Notes: generated by a model not told the origin, from the letters alone. 64,000 nucleotides of DNA from Rhodoferax_B sp049316285 (GCF_049316285.1 NZ_JBMOXA010000009.1:1-64000), one strand, 5' to 3'; positions 1-8,977 are shown, counted from the stretch's first letter. Numbers and translations: made by a program.

Positions 1-1
1 G

Positions 2-1438
2 TTTGTGGTGTTGTGGCCCATGCTCTACACCGATACCGGCGAAACCTGGAAGCTCTCCAGCCACCGGCAGCGGCTGGCCGTGGCCTCGGCCGGCATCTTG
101 ACGGAACTGGCTCTCGCCGGGTTGGCCACCCTGGGCTGGGCCTTGTGTGAACCAGGGGCAATGCGCAACGGTCTGCTGTACCTGGCCACCACCAGTTGGT
201 TGTTGTCCATCTTGCTGAACGCCAGCCCCTTCATGCGTTTCGACGGCTACTTCATCCTGTCCGATATTCTGGACTTTCCGAATTTGCACGAACGCTCCAC
301 GGCAATGGCCAAGACCTTTCTGCGGCGCGCGGTGCTGGGCTTGGCGTTGCCATGGCCGGAGCGTTTTGCGCCAGCGACCCGGCGCCTGCTCATAGGATTT
401 GCCTTCATCACCTGGCTCTACCGTTTGACGCTGTTCCTAGGCATCGCGGTGGCGGTGTATTACCTGTTCTTCAAGCTGCTGGGTATTGCGCTATTCATGG
501 TGGAAGTGACATGGTTCATCGCATTGCCGGTATGGCGCGAGCTGAATTTCTGGTGGCGCGCGCGCACCCAGATGCCATCGCAGCGGCGTTGGCTTTTGTG
601 GGCGTTGCTCCTGGTTAGTTTGGTGCTGTTGATCATGCCCTTTCGAAGCCAGGTGCACGGTTACGGTGTGGCGCGGGTGCAAGACCAGTACCGAGTGTTT
701 GCGCCGTTTGCTGCCCGCATAGAACACGTCCATGCGGCCGGCCCGGTCGCGGCCGGTGCGGTGCTGATTTCGCTGACCGAGCCCGACATCGATGCACGCT
801 CACAAGGCAGCGCCGCCAGCATCAGCAGCTACGAAGCGCGCTTGGCAGGCATGGCAGCCGATACCGGGGCCAGCGTGGACGTTTCCGCCACTCGCCAGCG
901 GCTCATCGCCGAATACCAGCAATCACAGGCGCTGCATACCGAGCTGAACCGGCTGACGATCACAGCACCTTTTGCTGGGCACTGGCGCGACGTCAACCCC
1001 GAGTGGCAGGCCGGCCAATGGGTGGGCAGCAAAGAAGCGCTGGGGGTTCTGTTGGACAACACCCGCTGGCAAGTGGACGCCTATATCGCGCAGGACGAGG
1101 TCCCCCGCCTTTCGGTCGGCGACAACGCCTACTTTTATGCGGACGGGCGTACCCACCGAATCCCGGGTCACATCCTCGCGATAGGCCGCACACGCATCAC
1201 CGAACTCGAGCACCCTTCACTATCCTCCCGGTTTGGTGGGCCGATTTCCACCGCCACACATGGCAATGCGCTGACCCCATCTCAGGCGGTTTTCCACGTG
1301 TTGGTGCAATTAGACGAACCACCCACTCCGTTGAACGAAACCAAGGGCCAGATTCAGCTCGAAGGCGAACGCCGCAGCTGGCTGAACGTAGGTTTTGACA
1401 AACTGCTGGCGGTTCTTTTGCGGGAAGGCGGTTTCTAG
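2..1438 (+). CDS. M50-type peptidase/HlyD-adaptor fusion protein (5' end outside window)
   Basis: The reading frame is open from base 2, so the gene starts upstream of the window and about 478 codons are visible. The first part has several hydrophobic segments and a 'NASPFMRFDGYFILSDILDFPN' -like stretch (N..PFMRFDGY), typical of the second half of peptide zinc metalloprotease (site-2-protease-like) proteins; the HExxH zinc motif would lie upstream. From about visible residue 215 onward it becomes soluble and resembles a HlyD/membrane-fusion adaptor ('LTITAPFAGHW' lipoyl-like strand, barrel region near 'DNAYFYADGRTHRI'). Such fusions sit in the inner membrane and usually accompany transport or export genes, which are out of view. 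The family assignment is good; the substrate is unknown. A terminator follows at 1485-1511. Confidence 0.75.
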   Translation, partial: FVVLWPMLYTDTGETWKLSSHRQRLAVASAGILTELALAGLATLGWALCEPGAMRNGLLYLATTSWLLSILLNASPFMRFDGYFILSDILDFPNLHERSTAMAKTFLRRAVLGLALPWPERFAPATRRLLIGFAFITWLYRLTLFLGIAVAVYYLFFKLLGIALFMVEVTWFIALPVWRELNFWWRARTQMPSQRRWLLWALLLVSLVLLIMPFRSQVHGYGVARVQDQYRVFAPFAARIEHVHAAGPVAAGAVLISLTEPDIDARSQGSAASISSYEARLAGMAADTGASVDVSATRQRLIAEYQQSQALHTELNRLTITAPFAGHWRDVNPEWQAGQWVGSKEALGVLLDNTRWQVDAYIAQDEVPRLSVGDNAYFYADGRTHRIPGHILAIGRTRITELEHPSLSSRFGGPISTATHGNALTPSQAVFHVLVQLDEPPTPLNETKGQIQLEGERRSWLNVGFDKLLAVLLREGGF

Positions 1439-1484
1439 CCTGCACCCTGATGCTGTTCCCGTAGAAAGGCTAAGCACAGACGAA

Positions 1485-1511
1485 AAAAAGCCCGCTAAAA
1501 GCGGGCTTTTT
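1485..1511. terminator. Bidirectional rho-independent terminator
   Basis: A perfect 12-bp stem (1485-1496 with 1500-1511) has a GC core GCCCGC/GCGGGC, a 3-nt loop and A/T tracts on both sides. It can end the M50/HlyD gene on the plus strand and the tRNA/ribosomal transcript on the minus strand. Confidence 0.85.
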
Positions 1512-1520
1512 AAATCAACT

Positions 1521-1597
<77 letters not shown>

Positions 1598-1607
1598 GTA
1601 GATTTAG

Positions 1608-1613
1608 ATTATA
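1608..1613 (-). promoter_or_regulatory. -10 box (TATAAT) for the initiator tRNA
   Basis: Read on the minus strand, a perfect TATAAT ends 10 nt before the first tRNA base, only a few bases past the rplQ stop codon. No good TTGACA-like -35 is visible at 16-18 nt (that region is the end of rplQ), so the promoter is inferred from the -10 and its spacing. Confidence 0.55.
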
Positions 1614-1618
1614 GCACG

Positions 1619-2011
1619 TTATTCTGCTGCTGCGGGAGCAACTGCAGTTTCTTCGCTGCGTTCAACCAATTCAACATAGGCCATAGGCGCATTGTCGCCC
1701 ACGCGGAAACCCATCTTCAAGATGCGGGTGTAACCACCTGGACGCGCCTTGAAGCGTGGGCCCAGCACGTCGAACAGCTTGGTCACGCTGTCACGATCGC
1801 GCAGGCGGTCAAACGCCAGACGACGGTTGGCAACCGTAGGCTCTTTCGCCAGGGTGATCATCGGTTCCACAACGCGACGCAGTTCCTTGGCCTTGGGCAA
1901 GGTGGTCTTGATGGCTTCGTGTTCGATCAACGAATTCATCATGTTGCGCAGCATCGCCAGGCGGTGCGAGGTGGTGCGATTAAGTTTACGAAGTCCGTGT
2001 CCGTGACGCAT
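1619..2011 (-). CDS. rplQ: 50S ribosomal protein L17
   Basis: 130 aa. It begins MRHGHGLRKLNRTTSHR, the conserved L17 start, and has the bacterial L17 core through 'GGYTRILKMGFRVGDNAPMA', followed by a short Ala-rich tail. L17 binds 23S rRNA near the exit tunnel. It is the last gene of the alpha-operon segment, after rpoA, as in most proteobacteria. The initiator tRNA follows on the same strand. Confidence 0.98.
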   Translation of the reverse strand: MRHGHGLRKLNRTTSHRLAMLRNMMNSLIEHEAIKTTLPKAKELRRVVEPMITLAKEPTVANRRLAFDRLRDRDSVTKLFDVLGPRFKARPGGYTRILKMGFRVGDNAPMAYVELVERSEETAVAPAAAE

Positions 2012-2100
2012 AGTGCTTTCCTTTCAAATATTAATACGCGCAGCCGGATCAGGTACTGCGCGTTGCACTTTCAGGCCCTTGTGCAGGGCCACTTTCAAAA

Positions 2101-3093
2101 TTAACGCTTGTCGAGACCAGCAGGAGGCCAGCTTTCCAGCTTCATGCCCAAGGTCAGGCCGCGGGATGCGAGCACTTCCTTGATCTCGTTCAACGACTTA
2201 CGACCCAGGTTCGGGGTCTTCAGCAGTTCATTTTCCGTACGTTGGATCAAATCACCAATGTAGTAAATGTTCTCTGCCTTCAAGCAGTTGGCGGAACGCA
2301 CCGTCAGTTCCAACTCGTCCACAGGGCGGAGCAGAATTGGATCGAACTGGGCATTGCCACGTGGTTCTGGCGACTGGAAGATGCTCGTGAGTTCACTGCC
2401 TTCCAATTGCGCAAACACAGCCAATTGTTCAACCAGGATTTTAGCCGATGCGCGAACCGCATCTTCGGCCGTGATCGCACCATTGGTTTCGATCTCAACC
2501 ACCAGCTTGTCCAGGTCGGTACGCTGTTCAACCCGTGCGCTCTCAACCGTGTAGCTCACACGCTTCACTGGAGAAAACGACGCATCCAAAACGATACGAC
2601 CAATCGACTTGGTCTGTTCGTCAGCATAGCGGCGCATGTTGCCTGGCACATAACCACGGCCTTTTTCAACCTTGATTTGCATGTCCAGCTTGCCGCCTTG
2701 CGACAAATGGGCAATAACATGGTCAGGGTTGATGATTTCCACATCGTGTGGAGTCTGAATATCGGCAGCAGTGACCACGCCTTCGCCGTCCTTGCGGAGG
2801 CTCAGCGTTACTTCGTCACGATTGTGCAACTTAAAGACCACGCCCTTAAGATTCAGAAGAATGTTCACCACATCTTCTTGAACACCATCGATAGACGAGT
2901 ACTCATGCAGTACACCTGCAATCGTCACTTCAGTTGCCGAATACCCCACCATGGACGACAACAAAACGCGGCGAAGCGCATTGCCGAGCGTATGCCCATA
3001 TCCACGTTCAAACGGCTCCAACGCGACTTTCGCACGGTTGTTGCCAAGCTGTTCCACATTGATAGCTTTGGGTTTCAGCAAATTAGTTTGCAT
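2101..3093 (-). CDS. rpoA: DNA-directed RNA polymerase subunit alpha
   Basis: 330 aa, normal length. The N-terminal dimerisation/assembly domain (about 1-235) includes 'GYGHTLGNALRRVLLSS'. A linker and the C-terminal DNA- and activator-binding domain (about 250-320) follow, with the helix-hairpin-helix stretch 'LLKTPNLGRKSLNEIKEVL'. The protein assembles the core enzyme and contacts UP elements and class I activators. It sits between rpsD and rplQ, the standard alpha-operon position. Confidence 0.99.
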   Translation of the reverse strand: MQTNLLKPKAINVEQLGNNRAKVALEPFERGYGHTLGNALRRVLLSSMVGYSATEVTIAGVLHEYSSIDGVQEDVVNILLNLKGVVFKLHNRDEVTLSLRKDGEGVVTAADIQTPHDVEIINPDHVIAHLSQGGKLDMQIKVEKGRGYVPGNMRRYADEQTKSIGRIVLDASFSPVKRVSYTVESARVEQRTDLDKLVVEIETNGAITAEDAVRASAKILVEQLAVFAQLEGSELTSIFQSPEPRGNAQFDPILLRPVDELELTVRSANCLKAENIYYIGDLIQRTENELLKTPNLGRKSLNEIKEVLASRGLTLGMKLESWPPAGLDKR

Positions 3094-3203
3094 TCAGGCT
3101 TCCTCTCAATACCCCCAGCTCGTTACGCCGGTAAGGCTGGTGAAGGTCCTGGACTACGGTGCCCCATTCAGTCCAGGAACAAAAACGATCAAAACTCTCG
3201 AGA

Positions 3204-3827
3204 TTAACGCGAATACAGTTCGACGATCAACGACTCGTTGATATCAGATGCGAACTCATCACGGTCAGGTACCTTCTTGAAAGTGCCTTCAGCCTTCTCA
3301 ACGCTGACTTCAACCCAAGCTGGCAGGCCAACTTGCTGTGCAAGTTGCAGTGCTTCGACGATGCGGTTCTGCTTTTTGGACTTTTCGCGGATTGCGACCA
3401 CGTCACCGCTCTTGACCATGAACGAAGGAATGTTCACGCTGGCGCCGTTGACCGTGATGGCACGGTGAGAAACCAGCTGACGTGCTTCAGCACGGGTAGA
3501 GCCAAAACCCATACGATAGACGACATTGTCCAGACGGGATTCCAACAAGAACAGCAAGTTCGCGCCGGTATTGCCACGGCGGCGGTCGGCTTCTTCAAAA
3601 TAACGGCGGAATTGGCGTTCGAGAACACCGTACATGCGCTTTACTTTTTGCTTTTCGCGCAGTTGCAAGCCGAAATCGGAAGTGCGAGCACCAGACGTGC
3701 GGCCGTGTTGGCCTGGTTTGGAGTCAAACTTTGCTTTGTCGCTGATCGAACGACGAGCGCTCTTCAGAAAGAGGTCTGTACCCTCGCGACGGGAGAGTTT
3801 TGCCTTAGGGCCAAGATAGCGTGCCAC
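3204..3827 (-). CDS. rpsD: 30S ribosomal protein S4
   Basis: 207 aa, begins MARYLGPKAKLSRREG. It has the N-terminal S4 region and an S4 RNA-binding domain (about 97-160, 'RLDNVVYRMGFGSTRAEARQLVSH'). S4 is a primary 16S rRNA binder and in enteric bacteria represses the alpha operon by binding its leader. No comparable pseudoknot was identified here. About 110 bp separate it from rpsK and from rpoA, longer than the other gaps in the cluster. Confidence 0.98.
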   Translation of the reverse strand: MARYLGPKAKLSRREGTDLFLKSARRSISDKAKFDSKPGQHGRTSGARTSDFGLQLREKQKVKRMYGVLERQFRRYFEEADRRRGNTGANLLFLLESRLDNVVYRMGFGSTRAEARQLVSHRAITVNGASVNIPSFMVKSGDVVAIREKSKKQNRIVEALQLAQQVGLPAWVEVSVEKAEGTFKKVPDRDEFASDINESLIVELYSR

Positions 3828-3937
3828 TTGAATTTCCTTTATGTCTTCTGCCGAATTGCATATGCAAGACGGGAGCCATCGCGAATGAACGCGTGGCGGT
3901 GGGCTTAATAAAAGCGTTAACCGAGGTTAACTAAAAC

Positions 3938-4342
3938 TTAGATGCGGCGACGCTTTTGTGGGCGGCAACCGTTGTGCGGAACTGGCGTCACGTCAGCGAT
4001 AGACGTGATACGAATGCCGAGGGCGCCCAATGCACGCACCGACGATTCACGACCTGGACCAGGACCCTTGATTTCGACGTCAAGATTCTTGATACCTTGT
4101 TCCATGGCGGCGCGGCCAGCAACTTCGGATGCGACTTGAGCTGCAAACGGAGTCGACTTACGCGAGCCCTTGAAACCTTGGCCACCAGACGACGCCCAAG
4201 ACAAGGCATTACCTTGACGGTCGGTGATCGTGATGATCGTGTTGTTGAACGAAGCATGAACGTGTGCCACGCCGTCAGATACGTTCTTACGAACCTTCTT
4301 GCGAACACGCTGCGATGCGTTACTAGATGGGGCTTTTGCCAT
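3938..4342 (-). CDS. rpsK: 30S ribosomal protein S11
   Basis: 134 aa with the S11 core ('VHASFNNTIITITDRQGN', 'PGPGRESSVRAL') and the basic C-terminus 'HNGCRPQKRRRI'. It lies on the 30S platform near the mRNA exit. It is 16 bp downstream of rpsM in the same operon. Confidence 0.98.
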   Translation of the reverse strand: MAKAPSSNASQRVRKKVRKNVSDGVAHVHASFNNTIITITDRQGNALSWASSGGQGFKGSRKSTPFAAQVASEVAGRAAMEQGIKNLDVEIKGPGPGRESSVRALGALGIRITSIADVTPVPHNGCRPQKRRRI

Positions 4343-4358
4343 AGTAATCTCTCAGTCT

Positions 4359-4724
4359 TTATTTCTTCAGTGACGCAGCAGCCTTACGTGGGCCCTTACG
4401 CGTCCGAGCGTTGGTACGCGTGCGCTGACCGCGCATTGGCAGACCACGACGGTGACGGAAACCGCGATAGCAACCGATGTCCATCAATCGCTTGATGTTC
4501 ATGGTGGTTTCGCGACGCAAGTCACCTTCGATCGTGAACTGAGCGATTTGATCACGAATTTTTTCGAGATCGCCGTCGGTCAGGTCTTTAACCTTTTTGG
4601 AATAAGCAATGTCGCAAGCTTCGCAAATTTTGCGAGCGCGGGTGCGACCGATACCGAAAATGGCGGTCAAGCCAATTTCAGTATGCTGCTGCGGGGGAAT
4701 ATTGATACCAGCAATACGTGCCAT
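4359..4724 (-). CDS. rpsM: 30S ribosomal protein S13
   Basis: 121 aa, begins MARIAGINIPPQQHTEIGL. It has the helix-two-turn-helix and the basic C-terminal extension 'RGQRTRTNARTRKGPRK' that reaches the decoding region. It heads the alpha-operon part of the cluster after rpmJ. Confidence 0.98.
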   Translation of the reverse strand: MARIAGINIPPQQHTEIGLTAIFGIGRTRARKICEACDIAYSKKVKDLTDGDLEKIRDQIAQFTIEGDLRRETTMNIKRLMDIGCYRGFRHRRGLPMRGQRTRTNARTRKGPRKAAASLKK

Positions 4725-4747
4725 ATGCGTCCTCTAAATCTCTGAAA

Positions 4748-4861
4748 TCAACCTTGGCGTTGCTTATGACGAGGATCAGTGCAAATTACACGAACCACAC
4801 CCTTGCGCCGGATGACTTTACAGTTACGGCAGATTGTCTTGACCGAAGCCGAAACTCTCAT
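4748..4861 (-). CDS. rpmJ: 50S ribosomal protein L36
   Basis: 37 aa, short but unmistakable: it begins MRVSASVKTICRNCKVIRRK and ends DPRHKQRQG. The zinc-ribbon ligands are intact (CxxC at residues 11 and 14, then Cys27 and His32), so this is the zinc-binding (C+) form. It sits between infA and rpsM as in other proteobacterial spc/alpha clusters. Confidence 0.97.
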   Translation of the reverse strand: MRVSASVKTICRNCKVIRRKGVVRVICTDPRHKQRQG

Positions 4862-4896
4862 TTGATTCTCCTAAAACTCTCAAATACGTCTTGAAC

Positions 4897-5115
4897 CTAC
4901 TTGGCTCGAAACACAATACGAGCCCGCGACAAGTCGTAGGGCGTCAACTCAACGGTAACTTTGTCTCCCGGAAGAATACGGATGTAGTGCATCCGCATTT
5001 TTCCAGAAATATGACCCAGTACCACGTGGCCGTTTTCCAACTTCACTCGAAAGGTCGCGTTGGGCAGGTTTTCGACCACTTCACCCTGCATCTGGATGAC
5101 ATCATCTTTAGACAT
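4897..5115 (-). CDS. infA: Translation initiation factor IF-1
   Basis: 72 aa OB-fold protein beginning MSKDDVIQMQGEVVE. It blocks the ribosomal A site during initiation. The frame extends to a TTG codon at 5124 that overlaps the secY stop, but the ATG at 5115 gives the invariant IF-1 N-terminus and family length, so it is chosen. The gene lies between secY and rpmJ. Confidence 0.97.
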   Translation of the reverse strand: MSKDDVIQMQGEVVENLPNATFRVKLENGHVVLGHISGKMRMHYIRILPGDKVTVELTPYDLSRARIVFRAK

Positions 5116-5120
5116 GTCGC

Positions 5121-6437
5121 TCAACCGCCTGCTGAAGTTTTAAAGTTTGCCTTCTTCAGCAGCGACTCGTACTGTTGCGACATCAGGTAGTTCTGCACCT
5201 GCGCCATGAAATCCATGGTCACGACCACGATGATCAACAACGAAGTACCACCAAAATAGAATGGTACGTTGTACTTGAGGATCAAGATCTCAGGCAGCAA
5301 ACACACAAACGTGATGTAGACAGCACCAGCCAAAGTCAACCGCAAAAGAATCTTATCGATGTAACGTGCAGTCTGTTCGCCAGGGCGAATACCAGGGATA
5401 AAAGCACCGCTCTTCTTCAGGTTGTCTGCAGTCTCCCGGCTGTTAAAAACAAGCGCGGTGTAGAAGAAGCAGAAGAAGACGATCGCAGCAGCGTAGATCA
5501 GCGTGTAAACCGGCTGGCCAGGACTCAGCATTCCTGCAATGTCCTTCAACCAACGCAGCGACTCCGCCGAACTAAACCAGCTAACCACCGTTGCAGGCAA
5601 CAAAATAATGGAAGAAGCAAAGATGGGAGGAATCACACCTGCCATGTTCAGCTTCAGCGGCAAGTGCGAAGACTGGCCGCCATAAACCTTGTTACCAACC
5701 TGGCGCCGCGCGTAATTCACCAGAATCTTGCGCTGCCCACGCTCCACAAAAACCACGAAGTAAGTCACCAGCGCCACAACGATCACCACGATGATCGCAG
5801 CAATGATGCTCATGGATCCCGTGCGCACCAGCTCCAGCAATCCACCGATAGAACCAGGCAAGCCAGCAGCAATACCCGCAAAAATCAGAATGGAGATGCC
5901 GTTGCCGAGACCGCGTTCGGTAATTTGCTCACCCAACCACATCAGGAACATCGTTCCGGCGGTCAAGCTCACCACTGCCGTCATGCGGAATCCAAAACCT
6001 GGAGACAACACCAAACCCGCAGAACTTTCCAGCGCAACAGCAATACCCAGAGACTGGAACAAAGCCAGACCCAGCGTGCCGTAACGGGTGTACTGCGTAA
6101 TCTTGCGTCGACCCGCTTCGCCCTCTTTCTTCATCTGCTCAAAAGCTGGCACCACGTAGCCCATCAACTGCATGATGATGGACGCGGAGATGTAGGGCAT
6201 GATCCCCAGAGCAAACACGGTAAAGCGCGAAAGAGCCCCACCGGAGAACATATTGAACAAGTTCAATATGCCGCCTTGCTGCCCACTGAAGAGCTGCTGG
6301 AGCTGCTGAGGATCAATACCCGGTACTGGAATGTGCGCACCAATACGGTAGACAACCAACGCGAGCAGCAAAAAGACCAAGCGGCGACGCAAGTCCCCAA
6401 ACTTCCCTGTTTTTGCAATTTGAGCGCTAGTTGCCAC
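5121..6437 (-). CDS. secY: Preprotein translocase subunit SecY
   Basis: 438 aa with about ten membrane-spanning segments. Recognisable SecY signatures include 'GIMPYISASIIMQLM' (TM2 region), 'ITERGLGNGISILIFAGI' and the cytoplasmic loop 'VNYARRQVGNKVYGGQSSH'. It forms the inner-membrane protein-conducting channel with SecE and SecG. Position after rplO is standard. Only 5 bases separate its stop from the infA ATG, suggesting translational coupling. Confidence 0.98.
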   Translation of the reverse strand: MATSAQIAKTGKFGDLRRRLVFLLLALVVYRIGAHIPVPGIDPQQLQQLFSGQQGGILNLFNMFSGGALSRFTVFALGIMPYISASIIMQLMGYVVPAFEQMKKEGEAGRRKITQYTRYGTLGLALFQSLGIAVALESSAGLVLSPGFGFRMTAVVSLTAGTMFLMWLGEQITERGLGNGISILIFAGIAAGLPGSIGGLLELVRTGSMSIIAAIIVVIVVALVTYFVVFVERGQRKILVNYARRQVGNKVYGGQSSHLPLKLNMAGVIPPIFASSIILLPATVVSWFSSAESLRWLKDIAGMLSPGQPVYTLIYAAAIVFFCFFYTALVFNSRETADNLKKSGAFIPGIRPGEQTARYIDKILLRLTLAGAVYITFVCLLPEILILKYNVPFYFGGTSLLIIVVVTMDFMAQVQNYLMSQQYESLLKKANFKTSAGG

Positions 6438-6469
6438 CGAATTCTTCCTTGGAGAACAAGATCACAGAA

Positions 6470-6901
6470 TTAGACCAAGCTACCGCCAACCGCTTCAATC
6501 GCGGTTTTAGCTGCAGCCGTCGCACCGATACCGGTCAGCTTGACGGACTTCGTCAGCGAGCCAGTGGCAATGACCTTCACCACCTTGGCCAACTGACCTA
6601 CCAGGCCAGCTTGCTTCAGCGTCAAAACGTCGACTTCGGCAGCACCGAGTTGCTCCAGAGCAGCCAAGGTCACTTCAGCATTGAATTTCAGCTGCTGCGA
6701 CTTGAAACCGCGCTTGGGCAAGCGGCGTTGCATAGGCATTTGACCGCCTTCAAAACCAACCTTGTGGTAGCCACCGGAACGGGACTTTTGACCCTTGTGA
6801 CCACGACCAGCCGTTTTACCCAGACCAGAGCCAATACCGCGACCAACGCGACGTTTGGCGTGCTTTGCACCCTCTGCGGGCTTAATGCCATTGAGTTCCA
6901 T
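6470..6901 (-). CDS. rplO: 50S ribosomal protein L15
   Basis: 143 aa, with the Gly/Arg/Lys-rich N-terminal extension 'RVGRGIGSGLGKTAGRGHKG' characteristic of L15. Three ATG codons occur in a row (6907, 6904, 6901). The third is preferred because an AAGGG Shine-Dalgarno sequence lies 6 nt before it and the protein then starts MELNGIKPAEG as in relatives. It lies between rpmD and secY. Confidence 0.97.
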   Translation of the reverse strand: MELNGIKPAEGAKHAKRRVGRGIGSGLGKTAGRGHKGQKSRSGGYHKVGFEGGQMPMQRRLPKRGFKSQQLKFNAEVTLAALEQLGAAEVDVLTLKQAGLVGQLAKVVKVIATGSLTKSVKLTGIGATAAAKTAIEAVGGSLV

Positions 6902-6910
6902 CATCATCCC

Positions 6911-7096
6911 TTAATCGAGGATCTTGACCAGATAACTGATCTTATTGATCATGCCGCGAACTTCGGGGGTGTCCTGCAATTCGCGAACGCTGCGAATCTT
7001 GCGCAGACCCAGACCGCGAACCGTCGCGCGATGCGATTCCTTGGTTCCGATAGGGCTGCGAACCAGCGTTACCTTGAGTGTTTGTTGCGTTGCCAT
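6911..7096 (-). CDS. rpmD: 50S ribosomal protein L30
   Basis: 61 aa, with the L30 pattern 'LVRSPIGTKESHRATVRGLGL'. It is a small 23S-binding protein located between rpsE and rplO, 9 bp from rplO and 16 bp from rpsE, consistent with one transcript. Confidence 0.97.
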   Translation of the reverse strand: MATQQTLKVTLVRSPIGTKESHRATVRGLGLRKIRSVRELQDTPEVRGMINKISYLVKILD

Positions 7097-7112
7097 GTTG
7101 TGTGGCTCCTAC

Positions 7113-7637
7113 TTAAGCGACGATGTCTTCAACGCTCTTGCCACGCTTCGCTGCGATGTCCGCAGGAGTGGTGGAATTGCGCAAAGCGTCCAGCGTGGCA
7201 CGAACCATGTTGTATGGATTCGACGAACCATGGCTCTTGGCCACGATGTCGGTGATACCCATCACTTCGAAAACAGCGCGCATTGGGCCGCCGGCAATAA
7301 TGCCGGTACCCTTTGGTGCTGGAGCCATCATCACGCGTGCTGCGCCATGGTGACCTTCGACCTTGTGGAACACGGAACCGCTCTTCAGCGTAACCTTGAC
7401 CATGTTGCGACGGGCTTCTTCCATCGCCTTTTGCACGGCTGCTGGCACTTCTTTCGACTTGCCCTTGCCCATGCCAACGCGGCCATCGCCGTCGCCAACC
7501 ACGGTCAGTGCGGCGAAGCCCAGAATACGGCCACCCTTCACGACTTTGGTGACGCGGTTGACCGCGATCATCTTCTCGCGCAGACCGTCTTCAGGCCCTT
7601 CAGCCTTACCCTGCATTTTTCCTTGAACTTTAGCCAT
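7113..7637 (-). CDS. rpsE: 30S ribosomal protein S5
   Basis: 174 aa. The dsRNA-binding N-domain contains 'VNRVTKVVKGGRILGFAALTV' and 'GKGKSKEVPAAVQKAMEEAR'; the C-domain has 'GTGIIAGGPMRAVFEVMGI'. S5 supports decoding accuracy and mRNA entry. Standard position between rplR and rpmD. Confidence 0.98.
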   Translation of the reverse strand: MAKVQGKMQGKAEGPEDGLREKMIAVNRVTKVVKGGRILGFAALTVVGDGDGRVGMGKGKSKEVPAAVQKAMEEARRNMVKVTLKSGSVFHKVEGHHGAARVMMAPAPKGTGIIAGGPMRAVFEVMGITDIVAKSHGSSNPYNMVRATLDALRNSTTPADIAAKRGKSVEDIVA

Positions 7638-7654
7638 GATATTTTCCGATCTGC

Positions 7655-8020
7655 TTAGAACTGCAAGCCAGCTTCGCGGGCTGCATCGGCCAAAGCCTTG
7701 ACACGGCCGTGATACGCAAAACCAGAGCGGTCAAACGCTACCTTTTCAACACCAGCAGCTTTCGCCTTTTCAGCGATCAGCTTGCCAATGGCTTGCGCAG
7801 CGGCGGTATTACCACCCTTGCCGGAACCACCCAGTTCTTTGCGCACGGCAACTTCTACCGTGGAAGCGCTGGCCAACACCTTTGCACCGTCGCCGGAAAT
7901 CACGCTGGCGTAGATGTGCAGGTTGGTACGGTTCACCGTCAAGCGTGCAACACCTTGCGTCGCAATACGGATGCGTGTTTGGCGGGCGCGACGGAGACGC
8001 TGTTCTTTTTTCGTCAACAT
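7655..8020 (-). CDS. rplR: 50S ribosomal protein L18
   Basis: 121 aa. A basic N-terminus (KEQRLRRARQTRIRI) is followed by the 5S-rRNA-binding core and the typical end 'DRSGFAYHGRVKALADAARE'. With L5 and L25 it docks 5S rRNA in the central protuberance. It is 11 bp after rplF. Confidence 0.98.
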   Translation of the reverse strand: MLTKKEQRLRRARQTRIRIATQGVARLTVNRTNLHIYASVISGDGAKVLASASTVEVAVRKELGGSGKGGNTAAAQAIGKLIAEKAKAAGVEKVAFDRSGFAYHGRVKALADAAREAGLQF

Positions 8021-8031
8021 GTTGCCACTCC

Positions 8032-8565
8032 TTATTTCTTCTTCGTTTCTTTGATCGCAACCTTCTCATCCGAATAACGGATGCCCTTGCCCTTGTAAGG
8101 CTCAGGTGGGCGAATGGCGCGAATCTCAGCAGCCACTTGGCCAACGCGTTGACGATCAGCACCCTTGATCACGATTTCCGTGGGGGCTGGGGTCGCAACG
8201 GTAATACCAGCTGGCATATCCTTGTTCACAGGGTGCGAGTAGCCAACCGTCAGGTTCAGCTTGCTGCCTTGGGCTTGGGCCTTGTAACCCACGCCGATCA
8301 AGGTCAGCTTCTTCTCGAAGCCCTTGGTCACGCCCAACACCATGTTGTTCACCAGCTGGCGCATGGTGCCCGTCATAGCATTAGCTTCACGTGACTCGTT
8401 TGCAGGCTCGAAAGCCAGCACGCCGGCATTGTTGGACACCTTCACCAACGCGTTCAGCGTCAGGGAAAGAGCACCACCAGTGCCTTTTACATTGATTTGA
8501 TTGGCCTGAACCGACACATCCACACCAGCGGGGATGGCAACAGGCGCTTTTCCTACGCGAGACAT
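8032..8565 (-). CDS. rplF: 50S ribosomal protein L6
   Basis: 177 aa, begins MSRVGKAPVAIPAGVDV. Two L6 repeats are present and it ends with the conserved 'RPPEPYKGKGIRYSDE'. It binds helix 97 of 23S rRNA near the sarcin-ricin loop. Standard place between rpsH and rplR. Confidence 0.98.
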   Translation of the reverse strand: MSRVGKAPVAIPAGVDVSVQANQINVKGTGGALSLTLNALVKVSNNAGVLAFEPANESREANAMTGTMRQLVNNMVLGVTKGFEKKLTLIGVGYKAQAQGSKLNLTVGYSHPVNKDMPAGITVATPAPTEIVIKGADRQRVGQVAAEIRAIRPPEPYKGKGIRYSDEKVAIKETKKK

Positions 8566-8581
8566 TTAATGTTTCTCCTGC

Positions 8582-8977
8582 TTAAGCGACGTAGCACAGC
8601 ACTTCGCCGCCAACGCCAGAGGCGCGAGCCTTGCGGTCGGTCATCACGCCTTGGGGAGTCGTCACAATGGCAACACCCAAACCGTTCATAACCTGCGGAA
8701 TTGCGTCACGGCCCTTGTAGACGCGCAGGCCAGGACGGCTCACGCGCTCAATGCGCTCGATCACTGGACGGCCAGCGTGGTACTTCAGGGTAATTTCCAG
8801 CTCGCTCTTGCCAGCTTCGGTATTCACCTTGAAGCCGTCAATGTAGCCTTCGTCCTTCAGCACTTGGGCAATCGCAATCTTCACCTTGGAAGATGGGATG
8901 GACACAGTCGATTTGGCCACCATTTGCGCGTTACGAATACGCGTCAGCAGGTCGGCAATTGGATCACTCATACTCAT
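8582..8977 (-). CDS. rpsH: 30S ribosomal protein S8
   Basis: 131 aa, begins MSMSDPIADLLTRIRNAQ and ends 'MTDRKARASGVGGEVLCYV', both classic S8. A second ATG two codons in (MSDPIAD) is also possible. In E. coli S8 is the autogenous repressor of the spc operon; no L5-leader target hairpin was modelled here. Confidence 0.98.
   Translation of the reverse strand: MSMSDPIADLLTRIRNAQMVAKSTVSIPSSKVKIAIAQVLKDEGYIDGFKVNTEAGKSELEITLKYHAGRPVIERIERVSRPGLRVYKGRDAIPQVMNGLGVAIVTTPQGVMTDRKARASGVGGEVLCYVA

Noticed and set aside
2242..3207. Long plus-strand open frame (321 codons) opposite rpoA
   Set aside because: It is antisense to an unmistakable rpoA and its translation is His/Gln/Arg-rich with no family resemblance.
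5175..6473. 432-codon plus-strand frame opposite secY
   Set aside because: The composition (His, Gln, Arg, Thr runs) is the usual by-product of the complementary strand of a membrane-protein gene.
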